A DNA stretch of 64,000 bases from Camellia lanceoleosa. Lineage: Eukaryota; Streptophyta; Magnoliopsida; Ericales; Theaceae. The stretch covers positions 43,977,932 through 44,041,931 of the forward strand of contig CM045760.1 of NCBI GenBank assembly GCA_025200525.1. Reading direction: 5' to 3'. Made by a program: the position numbers and the translations under genes. Shown one piece after another: positions 31,835 through 44,315 of this stretch. Position 1 is the stretch's first letter, and each line of letters opens with the position of its first letter. Under the pieces are notes generated by a model that searched no databases, was not told where the DNA came from, and worked only from the letters and a program-made list of their open reading frames with translations.

Positions 31835-34280
31835 CATTTTATGTAGAATCAATACATTTTTAAATATATTTGTATTTTAATCAATCATATTTTGTGTATT
31901 ATTCACTCATTAAAATATATATATATATATATATGTGAATAAATTTATTTTTTGCTTTAGGGTGCTGGGATGATCTCTTAAATTAATCTATAATAAATTT
32001 TAACATGTGACAAAATCTAATAATAATAATTTTCCCCAATCAATGGCTATTTAGGCATAGACTACTACATACATAGGATTTGGCTACTATCAAATTGTCA
32101 TCTTAATTTAAGAGGACGTTTGGACATAATACAACTATTTTGAAATTTATTTTGGTTATTTGAACCGTATATCTTTTACAACTCATTGAATAATATTTAT
32201 GCAAAAAATCAAATGATTTGACATTGGTAATTATATGTTTGAATTATATCTATTTTTTTAAAAATAGATAACATATATAATTTTAAGAATACATATTCAA
32301 TTTTTATAATACAAATTTGATTCAAATATATAGATACTGATATCCGATCATCTTGATTTTTGTATGTATATTCTACTCAACGAGTTTTAAAAAGTGAACA
32401 ATTCAAATTACTGAAGTTGGTCTCAAAATAGATCAGCAAACCCAAAACATTCTCTCAAATTGAGAAAACCAACATGAAAGAAATCCAACCCATACATTGT
32501 ATATATTATGTTATTTTGTTGGGCTTTATTTTCCTTTTTTCTTTTTTTTTTTCTATTTTTTTTTTTGGACCAATAAGGACTTGGCACGTGAGAAGCTTCT
32601 CATGACCTTCCTCCCCTTTTTTTTTCCTAGCTTTTTCAAGACTCAATTGTTTTTTATTTTTTTTATTTTATAACGAATTAGATTTAATTGTTGTTCTTCC
32701 ACTTTCACTTTAATTATTACTAACAAATCACTCGGGTTGTACATGGCATAAAATAATATATTATTATTAAAAATATCACAATTATATTTAATTTTTTTAT
32801 ACTTTGTTCCTCATAAATAAAATTTTATATATAAATTTTAAGGATTTTGTTTTAAATGTTCTTTTACTATAATATATATAGTACAGATAGATTAAAATAG
32901 TTATATTGACAATTAATAATTAAAATTATGCTTTCTTATTAAAGAAAAAAAAAATGACATAGTCCTAATACTTCACTATTTTAGAATAAAAATATATATA
33001 TAAATTTTAAAAAATTGTCATATTGGTTTTTGAAAGGAAATAATTAAAGAAATTTTAAAACTTAATGAGTAAGAAAGAATTATCATAACATGTAAAACCG
33101 TTAAAATCACAGTTAAACCAGCAAATCATTTAAACAAAAAACGGTTTAGCTTAATCAGTTAGGTCAAAAGGCCAACTAGTTTACACAAATTAATTCATTA
33201 AAGCTTTAAAATTTTATTTCATTAAAATTTAAACTGTCACTAAATATGAAAAGTAATCTATTAATTTAAGTTTAAAATTGACACAATATAAATTTAAAAT
33301 TATAATAATATATCCCATGATTTATAAGTTTTCAACACAAATTTAAAATTATCATAGTTATCTCATCATTTTTGTATTAAGGAGCAGTAAGAGTGACGTT
33401 GAGATTATCAATATATCTATATATTTTATAAAAGAATACTTTTAAGGAGAGATATTATGAGAGTTTCAAAATATCATACAAAATTATTTTTAAAATCAAA
33501 ACATATATGTGTAATTGTAAAATAAAAGTTAGCCAATCGGGATTTTCTTAATTGTTTAAAATTAAGAAAATCAAAAATATTAGAATGAGATATTAATCAT
33601 AAGTATTCTCACTAAAAATCTCCTTTTACTTATATAAATGAGAGTATAAGATTCACTTTATATAAGTAAAACAATTCACTTTTTTCTTCTTTTCTTGAAG
33701 TGGGATTGTAAAATAAAAATTAAATGGAAACTAGCTAATTAGAATTTTCTTACTTGTTTAAAATTAAGAAAATTTAATAATTTATATAAATTGGAGCATA
33801 AAATTCACTTTATATAAGTGAAGCAATTTATTTTTTTTCTTCTTTTCCCTACGTAAGATTGCAAAATAAAAATTAAACAAAAACTAATCAATAAAAATTT
33901 TCTTAATTTTTTAAAATTAAAAAAAATTAATAATTTTAAAATAAAAATTTAGAGCTCCTAAAATGTTTCTTTCTAAAAAGACATTTTCCCTTATATATAA
34001 TACATTGATTGGTAGTGCCTAAGGAATTACGATCACCTTGCCGCTCTCTTTTGGCCATCCAAAAAGCAAAGGCGTGTGGGCATAGAATATTAGAATATAT
34101 ATCACTAAAAAAAAAAAATGAACTAAAGAGCGGAACTTTTTTTAAAATGTCACTTTTTTAATTGGATTCCAAACCACACCTAGCAAATGAAGAAGAAAAG
34201 TTGCTAGACCACATATATAATGAATAATATGTTGTACAGATTGAAATTAGAGAAGTGTTACTAATGTCACCATCACAAAG
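31835..34280. other. AT-rich intergenic stretch, diverged copy of 25.7-26.4 kb
   Basis: No gene. Segments at 32030-32080, 32560-32620, 34020-34080 and 34155-34275 match pieces at about 10.8, 25.7, 26.1 and 26.3 kb in colinear order. Three diverged units containing 'attttctta.ttgtttaaaattaagaaaa' occur at about 33520, 33735 and 33890, forming local hairpins. (AT)n runs are at 31021-31041 (inside the foldback-like element) and 31915-31934. Confidence 0.45.
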
Positions 34281-35569
34281 GGTCACGACCTAATCCCTGG
34301 ATACTTAGAATTAGAATCGTAATTTATTAATTAATTCTCATTTTACCAAATTAAGTGGTGCAAGCAGAAGTGAAATAAAAGTGAAAAAATAATTAAATAG
34401 ATAATTAATTTTATGAACTACCCTACTAGTTAAATAAAAAGAAAATTCATTCATCAGTTTTTATTATATTATGATTCGGTGACAGATAATAAAACGAATG
34501 AAAGTAAAAAAAAAAAAAAAAAAGAAGTCGGCAACAAGTTCTGTGTTGGTCCACTACACGAGGTCATAATCATTCCTTATACTTCATCATCTGAAAGGAG
34601 TAATAGCTATAAGCACGTAGCAGAGTAAGTGATATTATACAAAGAGCATAAGGTTCAAAAATAACCATTGATAGTTATTTAATGCTAAAATATTAAACAT
34701 AACTTACTTTGAATAAACAAATTATCAAAGTGGTAGAAATTGAAATCCAAAAATTATGTAAGCAATTAACCATAACCACGGTACAAAATAGAACAGAACG
34801 GAGATTACTGGAGTGACAATCAGAACAGAGGTCAATGCATCTATAACAAACAGAATGTCACAAAGTGACCAATCAGAGGATAATGGTTATTTAAGTCCTC
34901 CAAAGCCTAGGACTCCCGTGGTGGTACTTACAAAAAAGAAATATTTATATAATCATTGTCAAATAATTTCTAAAATTTAAACAAACATATTCATGGGTTT
35001 CAATTTAAACAAATGGAGTTCAGAAAATAATTAACGTACTTGAAATCTAAATATAAGTTATAAAACATAACTTGTATAAAATCAATTATGATAATTCAAA
35101 ACATAAGTAAAATATGTTATGATAACTCAAAGTCTAATATAACTCACCTTAATATTAATTCTTACTATTTCCGTTCTATTTTTAACAGCTTTTCAAGACT
35201 GTTCTCTTGCTCCTCCTCTTTTTTTCCTTTCGTTCTTTACTGACTTCACAGCCCCCCTCCTTTATATATACATGACCCTGGATGATGAATCACCCTGTAA
35301 TGATGCCTCTAAGTTGATGACTCACCCCCCTTAAGTGCTAGACAGGATAGATGGCTCAACTTTCATCCCTTCAGCAATTTGCACACCCTCTCAAATTAAT
35401 TGTTGTGTTAACTTGGCCCCCAAGTAAAATATATTCATCATATTTTTGATAAACCAATGCCAAATTAAATTACATCTTTAGCACGTATAGCTATGTAATT
35501 AGATATATTTTATTATTTATTTATTTATTGGTAGTAACGTGGTGTTAATTAAATATTTAAGGTGTCACA
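34281..35569 (-). mobile_element. 3' LTR of element D, 1,289 bp
   Basis: On the minus strand it starts TGTGACACC at 35569 and ends GGTCGTGACC at 34281. The last base pair is changed from the expected TG/CA. A TATA box (minus TATATATAAA, 35261-35270) lies about 300 bp inside. CAAAG (34276-34280) is the candidate target duplication, whose partner is outside the window. It is shorter than the LTRs of A, F, C and G. Confidence 0.7.
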
Positions 35570-35581
35570 TTGCTCCCCTCC
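35570..35581 (-). other. polypurine tract of element D
   Basis: The minus strand reads GGAGGGGAGCAA directly before the LTR start at 35569. This purine-rich primer is typical in position and composition. Confidence 0.65.
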
Positions 35582-35589
35582 TAAATAGA

Positions 35590-36371
35590 AGTTTGTCCTC
35601 AAACTTGACGTACCTTGGTTTTCAAAGAGGTGTGGGTATTTGGTCTGCATTTGACTCTCCATTTCCCACATAGCTTCTTCAACTCAATGATTTATCCACA
35701 AAACTTTTATATGAGGTATAGTCTTGTTTCGGAGAACCTGATCACGACAATCGAGAATTTGCACCGATTGTTCTTCATAAGAAATGACCTCTTGAACTTT
35801 CAGGTTCTCATAATCGATAGCATGCTCTAGATCTCGAACATACCATCGAAGCATTGAAACGTGAAACACATTGTGGACATTGGACAGTTCATGTGGCAGT
35901 GTAAGGCGATATGCCACAAGATCAATCCTTTCTAGTATCTCGAATAACCCAATGTAACGTGGGTTTAACTTTTCTCGCTTTCCAAATTGGATGACCTCTC
36001 TTGTTGGTGAGATCTTTAGGAGAACATGATCTCCTATTTGGAATTCCAATTCATGTCTTCGTTTATCTGCATAATTTTTCTAGCGACTCTAGGTAATGCA
36101 AATTCGCTGTTGGATGAGTTGGATTTTATCACTCGTTATTTGCACAATTTAAGGGCCCAATAACTTTATGTTTCCAACTTCTGCCCAACACAGAGGTGGT
36201 CGACACCTCCTTCTATGTAGTGCTTCGTATGGTGCCATTCCAATGCTTGTTTGGTAACTATTGTTATAGGCGAATTCCACTAAATGTAGGTGCTCATCCC
36301 AAGTACCCTTGAGGTCTAGCATGCAGACATGTAACATATCTTCAAAAGTCTGGATTGTTTTTTCGGATTGT
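35590..36371 (-). pseudogene. integrase C-terminus and chromodomain of element D
   Basis: From 36371 the sequence resumes with QSEKTIQTFEDML, the region around the catalytic Glu, then AYNNSYQTSIGMAPYEAL (36382-36149 open). After stops, 36049-35684 reads GDHVLLKISPTR, KLNPRYIGLFEILERI and NVFHVSMLRWYV, the C-terminal GPY/F region. The chromodomain follows, with VLRNKTIPHIKVLWINH interrupted by a stop, then a WE-motif segment to about 35600. Chromodomains target chromovirus integration to heterochromatin. Stops between the blocks show the gene is dead. Confidence 0.75.
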
Positions 36372-36904
36372 CCATCTGTCATGACCCGAACCCGAACCCG
36401 CCCCTATGGATTGAGGTCATAACTGGCCAGTAATCAAGAGATTACCTATGGCTTCAGACCTGATTAAACATATTTCAACAGAGTTAAGAGGCCAAAACGG
36501 AAGAAAACCTAAAAGAAATTTGTCCATAAAGTTGTGCTTACATGGCACATCATAACATTTCACATATGTGTATTAATAACCCACACAAAAAGAAGGATCA
36601 CATATAATTTTGTCCATACAGGAACACTCAAGTCATAGTTAGTCAAACCAAAATTTTATATACAAAGGTGATGCGACATATTCACCAAGATAACAAAAGA
36701 GTAAACCAAAAGGAACAAAATAGTGTGTCGTGCGTGAGACATTTGGGTTGACTCCACAAAACTTGACTTTCCTCACACACTTCACCGAGGCTGGGTTTGG
36801 ATATCTCTTTGCTCACCTACATACAGATGAATGAGAGAGTGAGCGAAAGCCCAGTGAATAATATCAAATAAAGAGGATATATGAATGAAATTTGAAACAG
36901 ATAT

Positions 36905-37200
36905 ATCAAACGGTCTTGGGCCCATTCATGTTTCTATCTAGTACATTAAACGGCTTCAATCCCATGCATATCGAACGGCCTTTAGCCCATTTCATTCTTA
37001 ATAAACGGCCTCAAGCCCAAATCATTTTTGTCAAATGGCCTTTGGCCCAATCATTCACATCAAACAGCCTTTAGCTCAATCATTCGTGTCAAATGGCCCT
37101 TGGCCCAATCATTCATGTCAAACGGCCTTTGGCCCATCGTTCATGTCAAACGGCCTTTGGCCCATTATTCATGTCAAGCGGCCTTATCCAATCATACGGC
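36905..37200. repeat. LTR minisatellite ('aaacggcctttggcccaatca', about 29 bp), left copy
   Basis: About nine or ten units of the pattern 'catgtcaaacggcctttggc' plus 'ccaatcatt' follow each other, with the first units more diverged. The same array is in the other LTR of element A (51220-51500). Apparent proteins with WPNH or QTAFGP repeats are this array read as codons. Confidence 0.85.
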
Positions 37201-37544
37201 ATAACAAATATTTGTCCACAATTCAAATTATCAAACTTATGAAACTCAAATAAGAGTAAGCAGTTGGAAAAATAGCATACTTCAAAATATCTTCACTAAG
37301 ATATTACTCACAGTGTTCTGCCGGTGGATTTGTCTTTGTGCTCGGCCCTACACAATCCATAACACATATTGGGTCACAAACAATTCAATTCGTTCTTTAA
37401 TCTATTTGTTTATCTTAGGCTTTTTTCTTTACCTTTCAGGTTATATACAAAAGCTCAACGCATGCCTAAGAGTGCTTAGAAATGGAAGAGAACAGAAAAT
37501 AAAACACAAAACAACCTTTTAAAACTTCTAAAACAAGGCTCTCC

Positions 37545-37772
37545 GCTCGAGCGCATCTTTTGTCGCTCGAGCGGACCCCTTTTGTTTGCAAAACTACTGG
37601 TTGCCTTATTTTTGCACTCGAGCGACTTCGGACGCTCGACCTGAGAGTCAAAACATGTGACTCGACGCTCAAGCGTGACTCTTTTCGCTCGAGCGGACAT
37701 TAATGTCTACAAAATTTCTAAGACCTAGAATTTCATGCTCGAGCGGCGCTTTCCCCGCTCGAGCGGACTCGA
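37545..37772. repeat. CGCTCGAGCG palindrome cluster in the left LTR of A
   Basis: Four exact copies of the 10-bp palindrome and several one- or two-base variants lie within about 225 bp, commonly followed by 'gac'. The cluster is about 1.06-1.29 kb from the LTR start, downstream of the TATA box, so it should be in the transcribed leader. Confidence 0.85.
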
Positions 37773-38372
37773 CGAATTCTGGAATTTCCAGAACTGAATT
37801 TGAAGCTCAATCTTGATGTTCAAAGGCCCAAACTTCATGTTTTTGGTTCAAAAACATGGGAACACATTATATAACATGAGGACATAAGCAATATGAGACC
37901 GATTGTTCAAAATCATGATCCATTTCCAAAAATCATTTTGAATCCTTTTCATAAGTTTCAAAACTCATGCATTCAACCTCATACAAGCTCCATATTTTCA
38001 TCAATCATGCATACATGTTAATTTTTTGACTCCAATTCTATTTTAAATGGCACAAATGATGCTTATAATCATGAAACTCATGAAAATTATGCATGCATGT
38101 GAAATTTAGTACTCAATTCTTCATGTCCATTATGCCTCATGCTAGATTATGCAAATTTATGGAAAATTCTAAACATGCATGTACGTATAGACTTCAATCT
38201 CATCATAATCAATTCAATTCATGCTCTTGATTACCATTTAATTTTGAATTCACAAAATTACAAACTCAAACTCATGAATTTACTCACCTAAGATTTCCAA
38301 TCTCCCAAATTCTAGCTAGTTCTTGAGCCTAGCCTCAAAATTCCCAAGCTCTTAGCTCAAATCTCTAATTTG

Positions 38373-38374
<2 letters not shown>

Positions 38375-38410
<36 letters not shown>
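38375..38410. repeat. (CT)n microsatellite in the LTR of A
   Basis: About 18 CT units in the left LTR. The right LTR has a much shorter run at 52681-52692, so the two LTRs have diverged in length here. Confidence 0.9.
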
Positions 38411-38412
<2 letters not shown>

Positions 38413-38832
38413 AATCGGCACACACACTCTCTAGAGTGTAATTTCAGCTAGGATGAGCTCAAATGAAGGAATTGAGTGTATATAGGCTTATTTATAGGCT
38501 TGGCTAATCAATTTGATTAGGACTAAGTAATGGTGCTCTAGTTTAATCATTCTGAATCTAATTACTTTGATCCGAATCAATTTTCAATTAAATTTCACCG
38601 TAGGCTCTAAAAATTACGCTAATCACAATGGCGTAGTCAATTTTAGTTTCTGACGTCTCTACGGCCTTTAATTTAAATCCTAAAGCAGAAAATGAAACAG
38701 ATTTTCCTACGGTGAACAGATAGAAATACAAAAACACATATAATCATGTAATTATCACTCAAAACCATATCAAGCATATAATCATAATTATAATTAAGAT
38801 CAATTAGCATAACACGGAACAGGGTTATCACA

Positions 38833-38847
38833 ATTTTTCCCCCTTTA
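38833..38847 (-). other. polypurine tract of element A
   Basis: The minus strand reads TTAAAGGGGGAAAAAT directly before the 3' LTR start at 38832. Confidence 0.75.
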
Positions 38848-38859
38848 AGAAGTTTGGTC

Positions 38860-39276
38860 CTCCAAACTTATTTTACCTTCGTCTGGAAACAAATGTAGAT
38901 AGCATAGTCGCATCTCATCCTCTTTTTCCCATGTAGCATCCGTCTCATAGTGTTCTTTCCATTGTACTTTCACCATCGGGATGGACTTGCTTTTTAACTA
39001 TTTCACCTGCCAGTCAATGATTCGTTCCAGTCATTCTGCGTATTCCATATTTTCATCAAGAGCTATTCGGTGATAATCAATTACATGAAACGGATCTCGA
39101 AGATAACCCCTTAACATCGACACGTGGAATACATTGTGCATTTGTTTGAATCCCGTTGGCAAGGCGACTCGATAAGCAACTGGGCCAAGCCTTTCCAGAA
39201 TATGAAATGACCCAATGTAACGGGGCGACAATTTACCTTTCTTTCCAAACCTCAACAGGCTTTTCATTGGAGTCAC
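38860..39276 (-). pseudogene. integrase C-terminal region and chromodomain of element A
   Basis: The reading 39276-39031 contains FGKKGKLSPRYIGSFHILER and NVFHVSMLRGYLRDP, the C-terminal GPY/F region of chromovirus integrase. A chromodomain-like tail follows to about 38860 (IPMVKVQWKEHYETDATWEK), with a stop between. The tail ends shortly before the polypurine tract. The chromodomain is thought to bind modified histone H3 and direct integration. Confidence 0.72.
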
Positions 39277-39921
39277 TCAAACAAATACATGGTTGCCAAC
39301 CTCATACTCAAGAGGTCTTCTTCGAACATCTGCATAATTGTTTTGTTGACTCTGAGCCGTCTTGAGCCTTTGTTGAATAATTTTGATCTTCTCAGAAGTG
39401 TCTTGCACAATTTCAGGCCCAAGTAAGGCCCTATCTCCGACCTCTATCCAACAAATTGGTGATCTACACTTTCTACCATACAAAGCCTCGTATGGTGCCA
39501 TACCAATGTTAGAGTGGAAGCTGCTATTGTATTCAAACTCTGCTAGTGGCAAATAATCTTCCCAACTCCCTTGAAAATCCAAGGCACACATTCTTAGCAT
39601 GTCTTCTAAGGTCTGTATTGTCCGTTCTAATTGTCCCTTTGTCTGTGGATGGAACGCAGTGCTGAATCTCAATTCTATTCCCATAGCTCTTTGCAAACTT
39701 TTCCATAATCTAGACACAAATTTCAGATCTCTATCTGAGACGATGGATACCGAAACTCCATGTAGGCGAACAATTTCATCAACATATATAGTAGCCAGTC
39801 TATAAGCATCAAATGTAGTTCTAACGGGTAAAAAATGTGCAAACTTAGTCAGTCTATCAACTATAACCCAAATAGAATTCATACCTCGAGGAGTTCGATG
39901 TAGACCAACAACAAAGTCCAT
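39277..39921 (-). pseudogene. integrase catalytic core of element A
   Basis: An open 214-codon stretch with MDFVVGL (first Asp), IVSDRDLKF (second Asp) and [17 protein letters not shown] (catalytic Glu), the D,D-35-E triad of retroviral-type integrases that join the DNA copy to the genome. It then continues to [17 protein letters not shown] and NYADVRRRPLEYEVGNHVFV. The core motifs are intact. The preceding segment is in another frame because of a one-base indel near 39950. Confidence 0.8.
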
Positions 39922-39949
39922 GGTTACATGCTCCCACCTCCATTTCGGA

Positions 39950-40412
39950 AAGGAAGAGGTTGAAGTAGACCGCCTAGTTTCGGATGTTCAGCTTTAACCT
40001 GCTGACATTGAAGACATTTGGATACATATTCTGCAATTTCTTTCTTTATTTTGGGCCACCAATAGCTTTACTTCAAATCCCGATACATTTTGTTATTGCT
40101 CGGATGCATAGCAAATGTTGACTTGTGGGCCTCATTTAGAATTCTCTTCTTTAGTTCCGGAACATCTGGGACACACATTCGGTTTCGAAATCTCAACACT
40201 TCGCTTTCAATGCTGAACTCTGCTTTCGGACTTGTCTCAAATTCATCAACCACTTTCTTGATGAACTCATCATCTTTTTGCCTTTGATTAATTTCAGTAA
40301 TTATTGTTGGTTCAATTGAAATGGCAGCGATCAACCCGGTTTGCTCATGTAGTACAACTTCAATCTCGGTTCTCTTGAAATCTAGTAAGATTTCTTTCCG
40401 TTCAGTAAGCAA
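39950..40412 (-). pseudogene. RNase H / integrase linker and HHCC zinc domain of element A
   Basis: The open stretch 40412-40068 has RMCVPDVPELKKRILNEAHK then FAMHPSNNKMYRDLK. After a stop at about 40066 it continues [20 protein letters not shown] and CQQVKAEH. Together this is the H-H-C-C zinc-binding N-terminal domain of integrase, with all four ligands visible. Its frame differs from its neighbours by a four-base duplication near 40420 and an indel near 39950. Confidence 0.75.
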
Positions 40413-40413
40413 G

Positions 40414-40693
40414 CTAGCTAGCTAAATTTCCCGTCGATTTCCTGCTCAAGGCATCAGCAATTGTATTGGCTTTCCCGGGGTGATACTGAATCAGAAGGTC
40501 ATAATCTTTTATCAATTCAAGCCATCTTCTCTGTCGCATGTTTAACTCTTTCTGTGTAAAGAAGTACTTTAGGCTTTTGTGATCCGTGTAGACTTCGCAT
40601 TTTGCCCCATACAAGTAGTGCCGCCAAATTTTCAAAGCAAATACAACTGCGGCCAATTCTAAGTCATGTGTTGGGTAGTTCTTTTCAGGTGGC
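40414..40693 (-). pseudogene. RNase H domain of element A (part after insertion B)
   Basis: It starts at the edge of insertion B and reads [40 protein letters not shown] and DALSRKS, the C-terminal portion of the Ty3/gypsy RNase H, which removes template RNA. The part upstream of the insertion is at 47799-48000. Removal of B and one copy of GTGGC keeps the frame. It ends at a stop near 40414 next to a duplicated AGCT. Confidence 0.8.
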
Positions 40694-41787
40694 TGTTGAC
40701 ACTCCATTTTTGACTGCCCTTAAGACTTGGACACTACTGATTGCTTACTTAGTGATGTAGGCTATGCTATGCAAAGGGTCGATTTCTTTGGCAAGGAGAG
40801 CGTCAAATCCAAACCTCACACCCCTTTTTTGGACCAAAACTATTTTGAATAGATTTTAGATCTTGAAACCCTCTCTTTTAAAATAGTTTTTGAAACAAAG
40901 TTCCTACGATGTTTCGACGCTCGTATTTTGTTAAATGTTGCGCTTTTCGGTAAACCGAGTAGGGACAAAGTAGAAATGAATGAAGAAGAGGTGAAATCTT
41001 CAAAAAATCTTCAAAAACATCTTGTTTGGGGGTTTGGAGTTAAGAAAAGAGGAGAAGAGGGAAGAAACCAAGTTGGAGAAGAAGATGGGCATGAATTGCT
41101 AAGAGAGAGTCGAGCAGCCCTCGCTAAATCAAGCCTATCCTTTTGAATACTTGGATTTCATCTATGAGGCCACCACCGTTGGAAAGCTTACTTTCGAGGC
41201 TTCATTTTGCACTTAAGAATCTCCTAAAGTTGTGTTCGGATGAGGGAGATATAGCTGGTTGAAATTAGGCATCAATCCGGTTGGACCAAAACTGAGCAGT
41301 CTTCACTAAAAGAGGGATATCTCTTATCACACTTTGAATTTTGATGCAAGGCTGCCACCATGGAAATCTTACTTTTGGGGCTTCATTCTGGACACAAGAA
41401 TGACATGAAAAGGCATCCAGATGAAGAAGTTAGGCTTGCTTCAAGTTGGGGACTAGGACTAATTTTTGCTGCAGACCACTAAGGGAGTATGCCAACCACA
41501 AATGGAGCATGCCGACCATATGCCAACCAAAAATGATCCTTGCAGGCCAGAAAAAGTAGCTAACCGACCGGTTGAAGTGGTCAGTTGACCAGAAATTCCC
41601 AAAAAGCCCAGAATTCCCAGATATTTCTTCTCCAGTTGTTGTACACTGCTTCAGATATTTGCAATTTAGATATTTCCGACCCAAAGCTCTTGAATTGCTA
41701 TATATGGAAGATATATCTCATATTATGCAATTTTTGAAGATTTGGGAGCCCCTCTCTCTAAAAAAAACCTCTCTCTCTCTAGAATTC

Positions 41788-44315
41788 TGTCACGCCCCAC
41801 TTTTTATTACACGAAGTCATTACCAATTCCATTAACTTAATTCAATTTCAGAGATAACATGCGGAAATAAACTCATACATTCAATCCGTAGAAGTGATTA
41901 ACAATACTCTCATTCGTATGCAAAGTGAATATTACATGAGCATTCTAAATAAGATGCCCTCAGGCTTACAACATTAAATAATCAAATGAAAGGTGCAACC
42001 CTTTTACACATATGGCATTCCGCCTACAACGAAGAGGCCCCGTGGCCAACAAATAAGTAAATCCAACTCTTGCAGCTCAACACCTTAATACGAAAAAGAT
42101 TCAACAACGTGGGATGAACATATAGTCCAGTAGGGATCTCAACATGATCCTCAACAATAACAACATTACAGATAGCTATGATCATGCACACTCATTCTCG
42201 TACTAGAATAGTAATATGACATTTTATACAAAATATATATATGTATGAACTTTTCTTGAAAACAACTGCTTTCAAACAACGCTACAAGCGATTTATCTTT
42301 CCTTATTCCTTTCATTAATTCCCATTCCCATTCTTTTATACATAAGCAATTACTTAGGAAATAAATTCACTAAGACCACTACTATTCTCCAATTTCCACA
42401 CAAATAACAGATGTGCCTTTCTAGAACATATTTCTAAAATGTTTGATTCTCTTTACACTTCTAAAAGACAAGGGGTAGCAACGGATACATGATTAACACA
42501 AGATAATCCATTTACAATTTCATGACACGAATGTCTACATTGCCTATGACACATAGTCTATGGCACAATTCACCTTTCCTTTTATGGCTCAGAACCTGGC
42601 CAAATACTTCAACAAGGGTTTCATTTCTTATTAACAATCCTTCCAATTCAACAGGGATAACAAATCAAGTTAAACCTCTCATATAACATAACAAATACAC
42701 AAGTTGGTATTGTATCAATCACAATCAAATTCACTTCCATACTTCCCAACTGATACACATTTTGGTGATGTATCATATCAAATAGATAAGCATATAAGTC
42801 AGTATCTACGCAATAGGCGCATATAAGCGGCAACCACAGGTTCATCCCCTATCTTCCCATAATCATTAACGGTTTAGAGGTACATCCCCATCTTCCCCTA
42901 AACCGTGGAGTACATCCCTATCTCCTCCCATACACAAGTAATGCATATAAACACAACGTCATATACACAAACAATCAATGGTGTAATGCATACACAACAA
43001 TTCAACACAACCGTGTCATCCTCCACCGATGACCAAGGACAAAACCTCTAGATGCAGGTATGTTGTACATCTATTAATAGACTCAATTATCATGAAACCA
43101 CAAACCCTATAACAAAACTAACATGGCAGTTAAAGATACAACCACCACATATGTGTGTTCAACACTCACATTACAATAATCCAACTCTCATACCTTTTGC
43201 CTTCACAAATTCAATTCCCTGGACAATAAGGCCATAACTCATTTTAACCCATTACATTCTTTTCCAAGCCACTCCAATTTAATTATGCAAATTAAGTTAT
43301 AATCATTAAACTAGGGTTTTCCTCCCTCTTTCTCAATATTGACCTAAAAGGCTCAATTATTAACAACAAACAACAATGATCACATTGATGACCCAAAATA
43401 CATAAGTATTTGCCCAACGATCACAACCCCTCTATTAATTTATTAAATCAAATAAAATTAGGGTTTTCTCCTTTCAACAACAACATGCTAATTAACACCC
43501 CAATTAGCCTAAACCATAACTAATGATAATAAACCCAACTCCAACAAAGTCAACCCAAGGTTCAACCTCATGATTTTTAATAAATCCAACATGATATCTT
43601 GTTTTTATGCAATACAAAAACTACCACATGTCTATCTATAGATGGAGTATTGAAAAGAAACAAGGAGAATCCCTACCTCAAAGGAGAACCCAAATGGAGA
43701 AGATTGACCCGAAATCCAAGTGCTCCAAATCCACAATTCTTCAGATTAAAATGTAGCCCTCACTCTCCTCTACCTTTTTAATAAAGGATCTAGGTTAGAA
43801 ACTCACTCTAAGTAGGTCAAACCTAAGAGAAGGTGAGTTGGGGAAAAGAGAACTCGTAACCTAGGGTTTAGAATCTGAAAAGAGGGTGAAAAACTGCCTT
43901 AAAAACGCTGAAACACGATTTTATACCCAGCCGCCCCGCTCGAGCGTCAAACTCCCCGCTCGAGCGGACACTCACAGACCCCCGCTCGAGCGGACCAACT
44001 CCCGCTCGAGTGTCCATCCCTGAACAAGAAATACTGGATGGGTGTTTTTCCTTTCGGCGCCAAAACTCCGCCGGCGGACAAGTAACAACAAGTCCCCGCT
44101 CGAGCGTCAAACTCCCCGCTCGAGCGGACAAGCCAAAAACTGAACATCAACATTTGGTTTCTAAACCCAACCAACCTGCAATCAACCTGCCCAAAACATC
44201 CTATAACTCAAGAATAAAGAATTAAAGGACAACCACAACAATAATAAGACAATAGAATCTACGGAACATAAGTCCGAATATGATAATCAAATGGGAAAAG
44301 ACCGGGGTTGCTATA
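41788..44315 (-). mobile_element. solo LTR C (chromovirus type), 2,528 bp
   Basis: It begins TGTCACGCCCC and ends GGGGTTGCTATA, with the 5-bp duplication AATTC on both sides (41783-41787 and 44316-44320), inside the CT-rich part of LTR B. The terminal CA/TG is altered to TATA at one end. Its terminal words are the reverse complement of chromovirus LTR ends (GGGGCGTGACA), giving minus orientation. It contains no primer site, polypurine tract or pol. It carries a CGCTCGAGCG cluster (43935-44128). It is the youngest layer of this stack. Confidence 0.82.
43935..44128. repeat. CGCTCGAGCG palindrome cluster in LTR C
   Basis: Five exact copies and one variant, mostly in the context 'ccccgctcgagcg(gac/tca)'. 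In minus orientation the cluster is only about 190-380 bp from the LTR start, closer than in A and G. Confidence 0.85.

Larger units (their letters stand above)
36377..38832 (-). mobile_element. 3' LTR of element A, 2,456 bp
   Basis: On the minus strand it runs TGTGATAACCC to GTCATGACA. A TATA box (minus TATAAATAAG, 38487-38496) sits about 336 bp from the start. The region downstream holds a CT microsatellite, a cluster of CGCTCGAGCG palindromes and a minisatellite of about 29 bp. It is closely similar to the LTR at 50693-53124, with scattered differences, so the insertion is not recent. Confidence 0.88.

Noticed and set aside
36905..37200. regular 29-bp repeats that could look like a CRISPR array
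   Set aside because: There are no unique spacers. The whole unit is repeated, it lies in both LTRs of a retrotransposon, and the DNA is eukaryotic.
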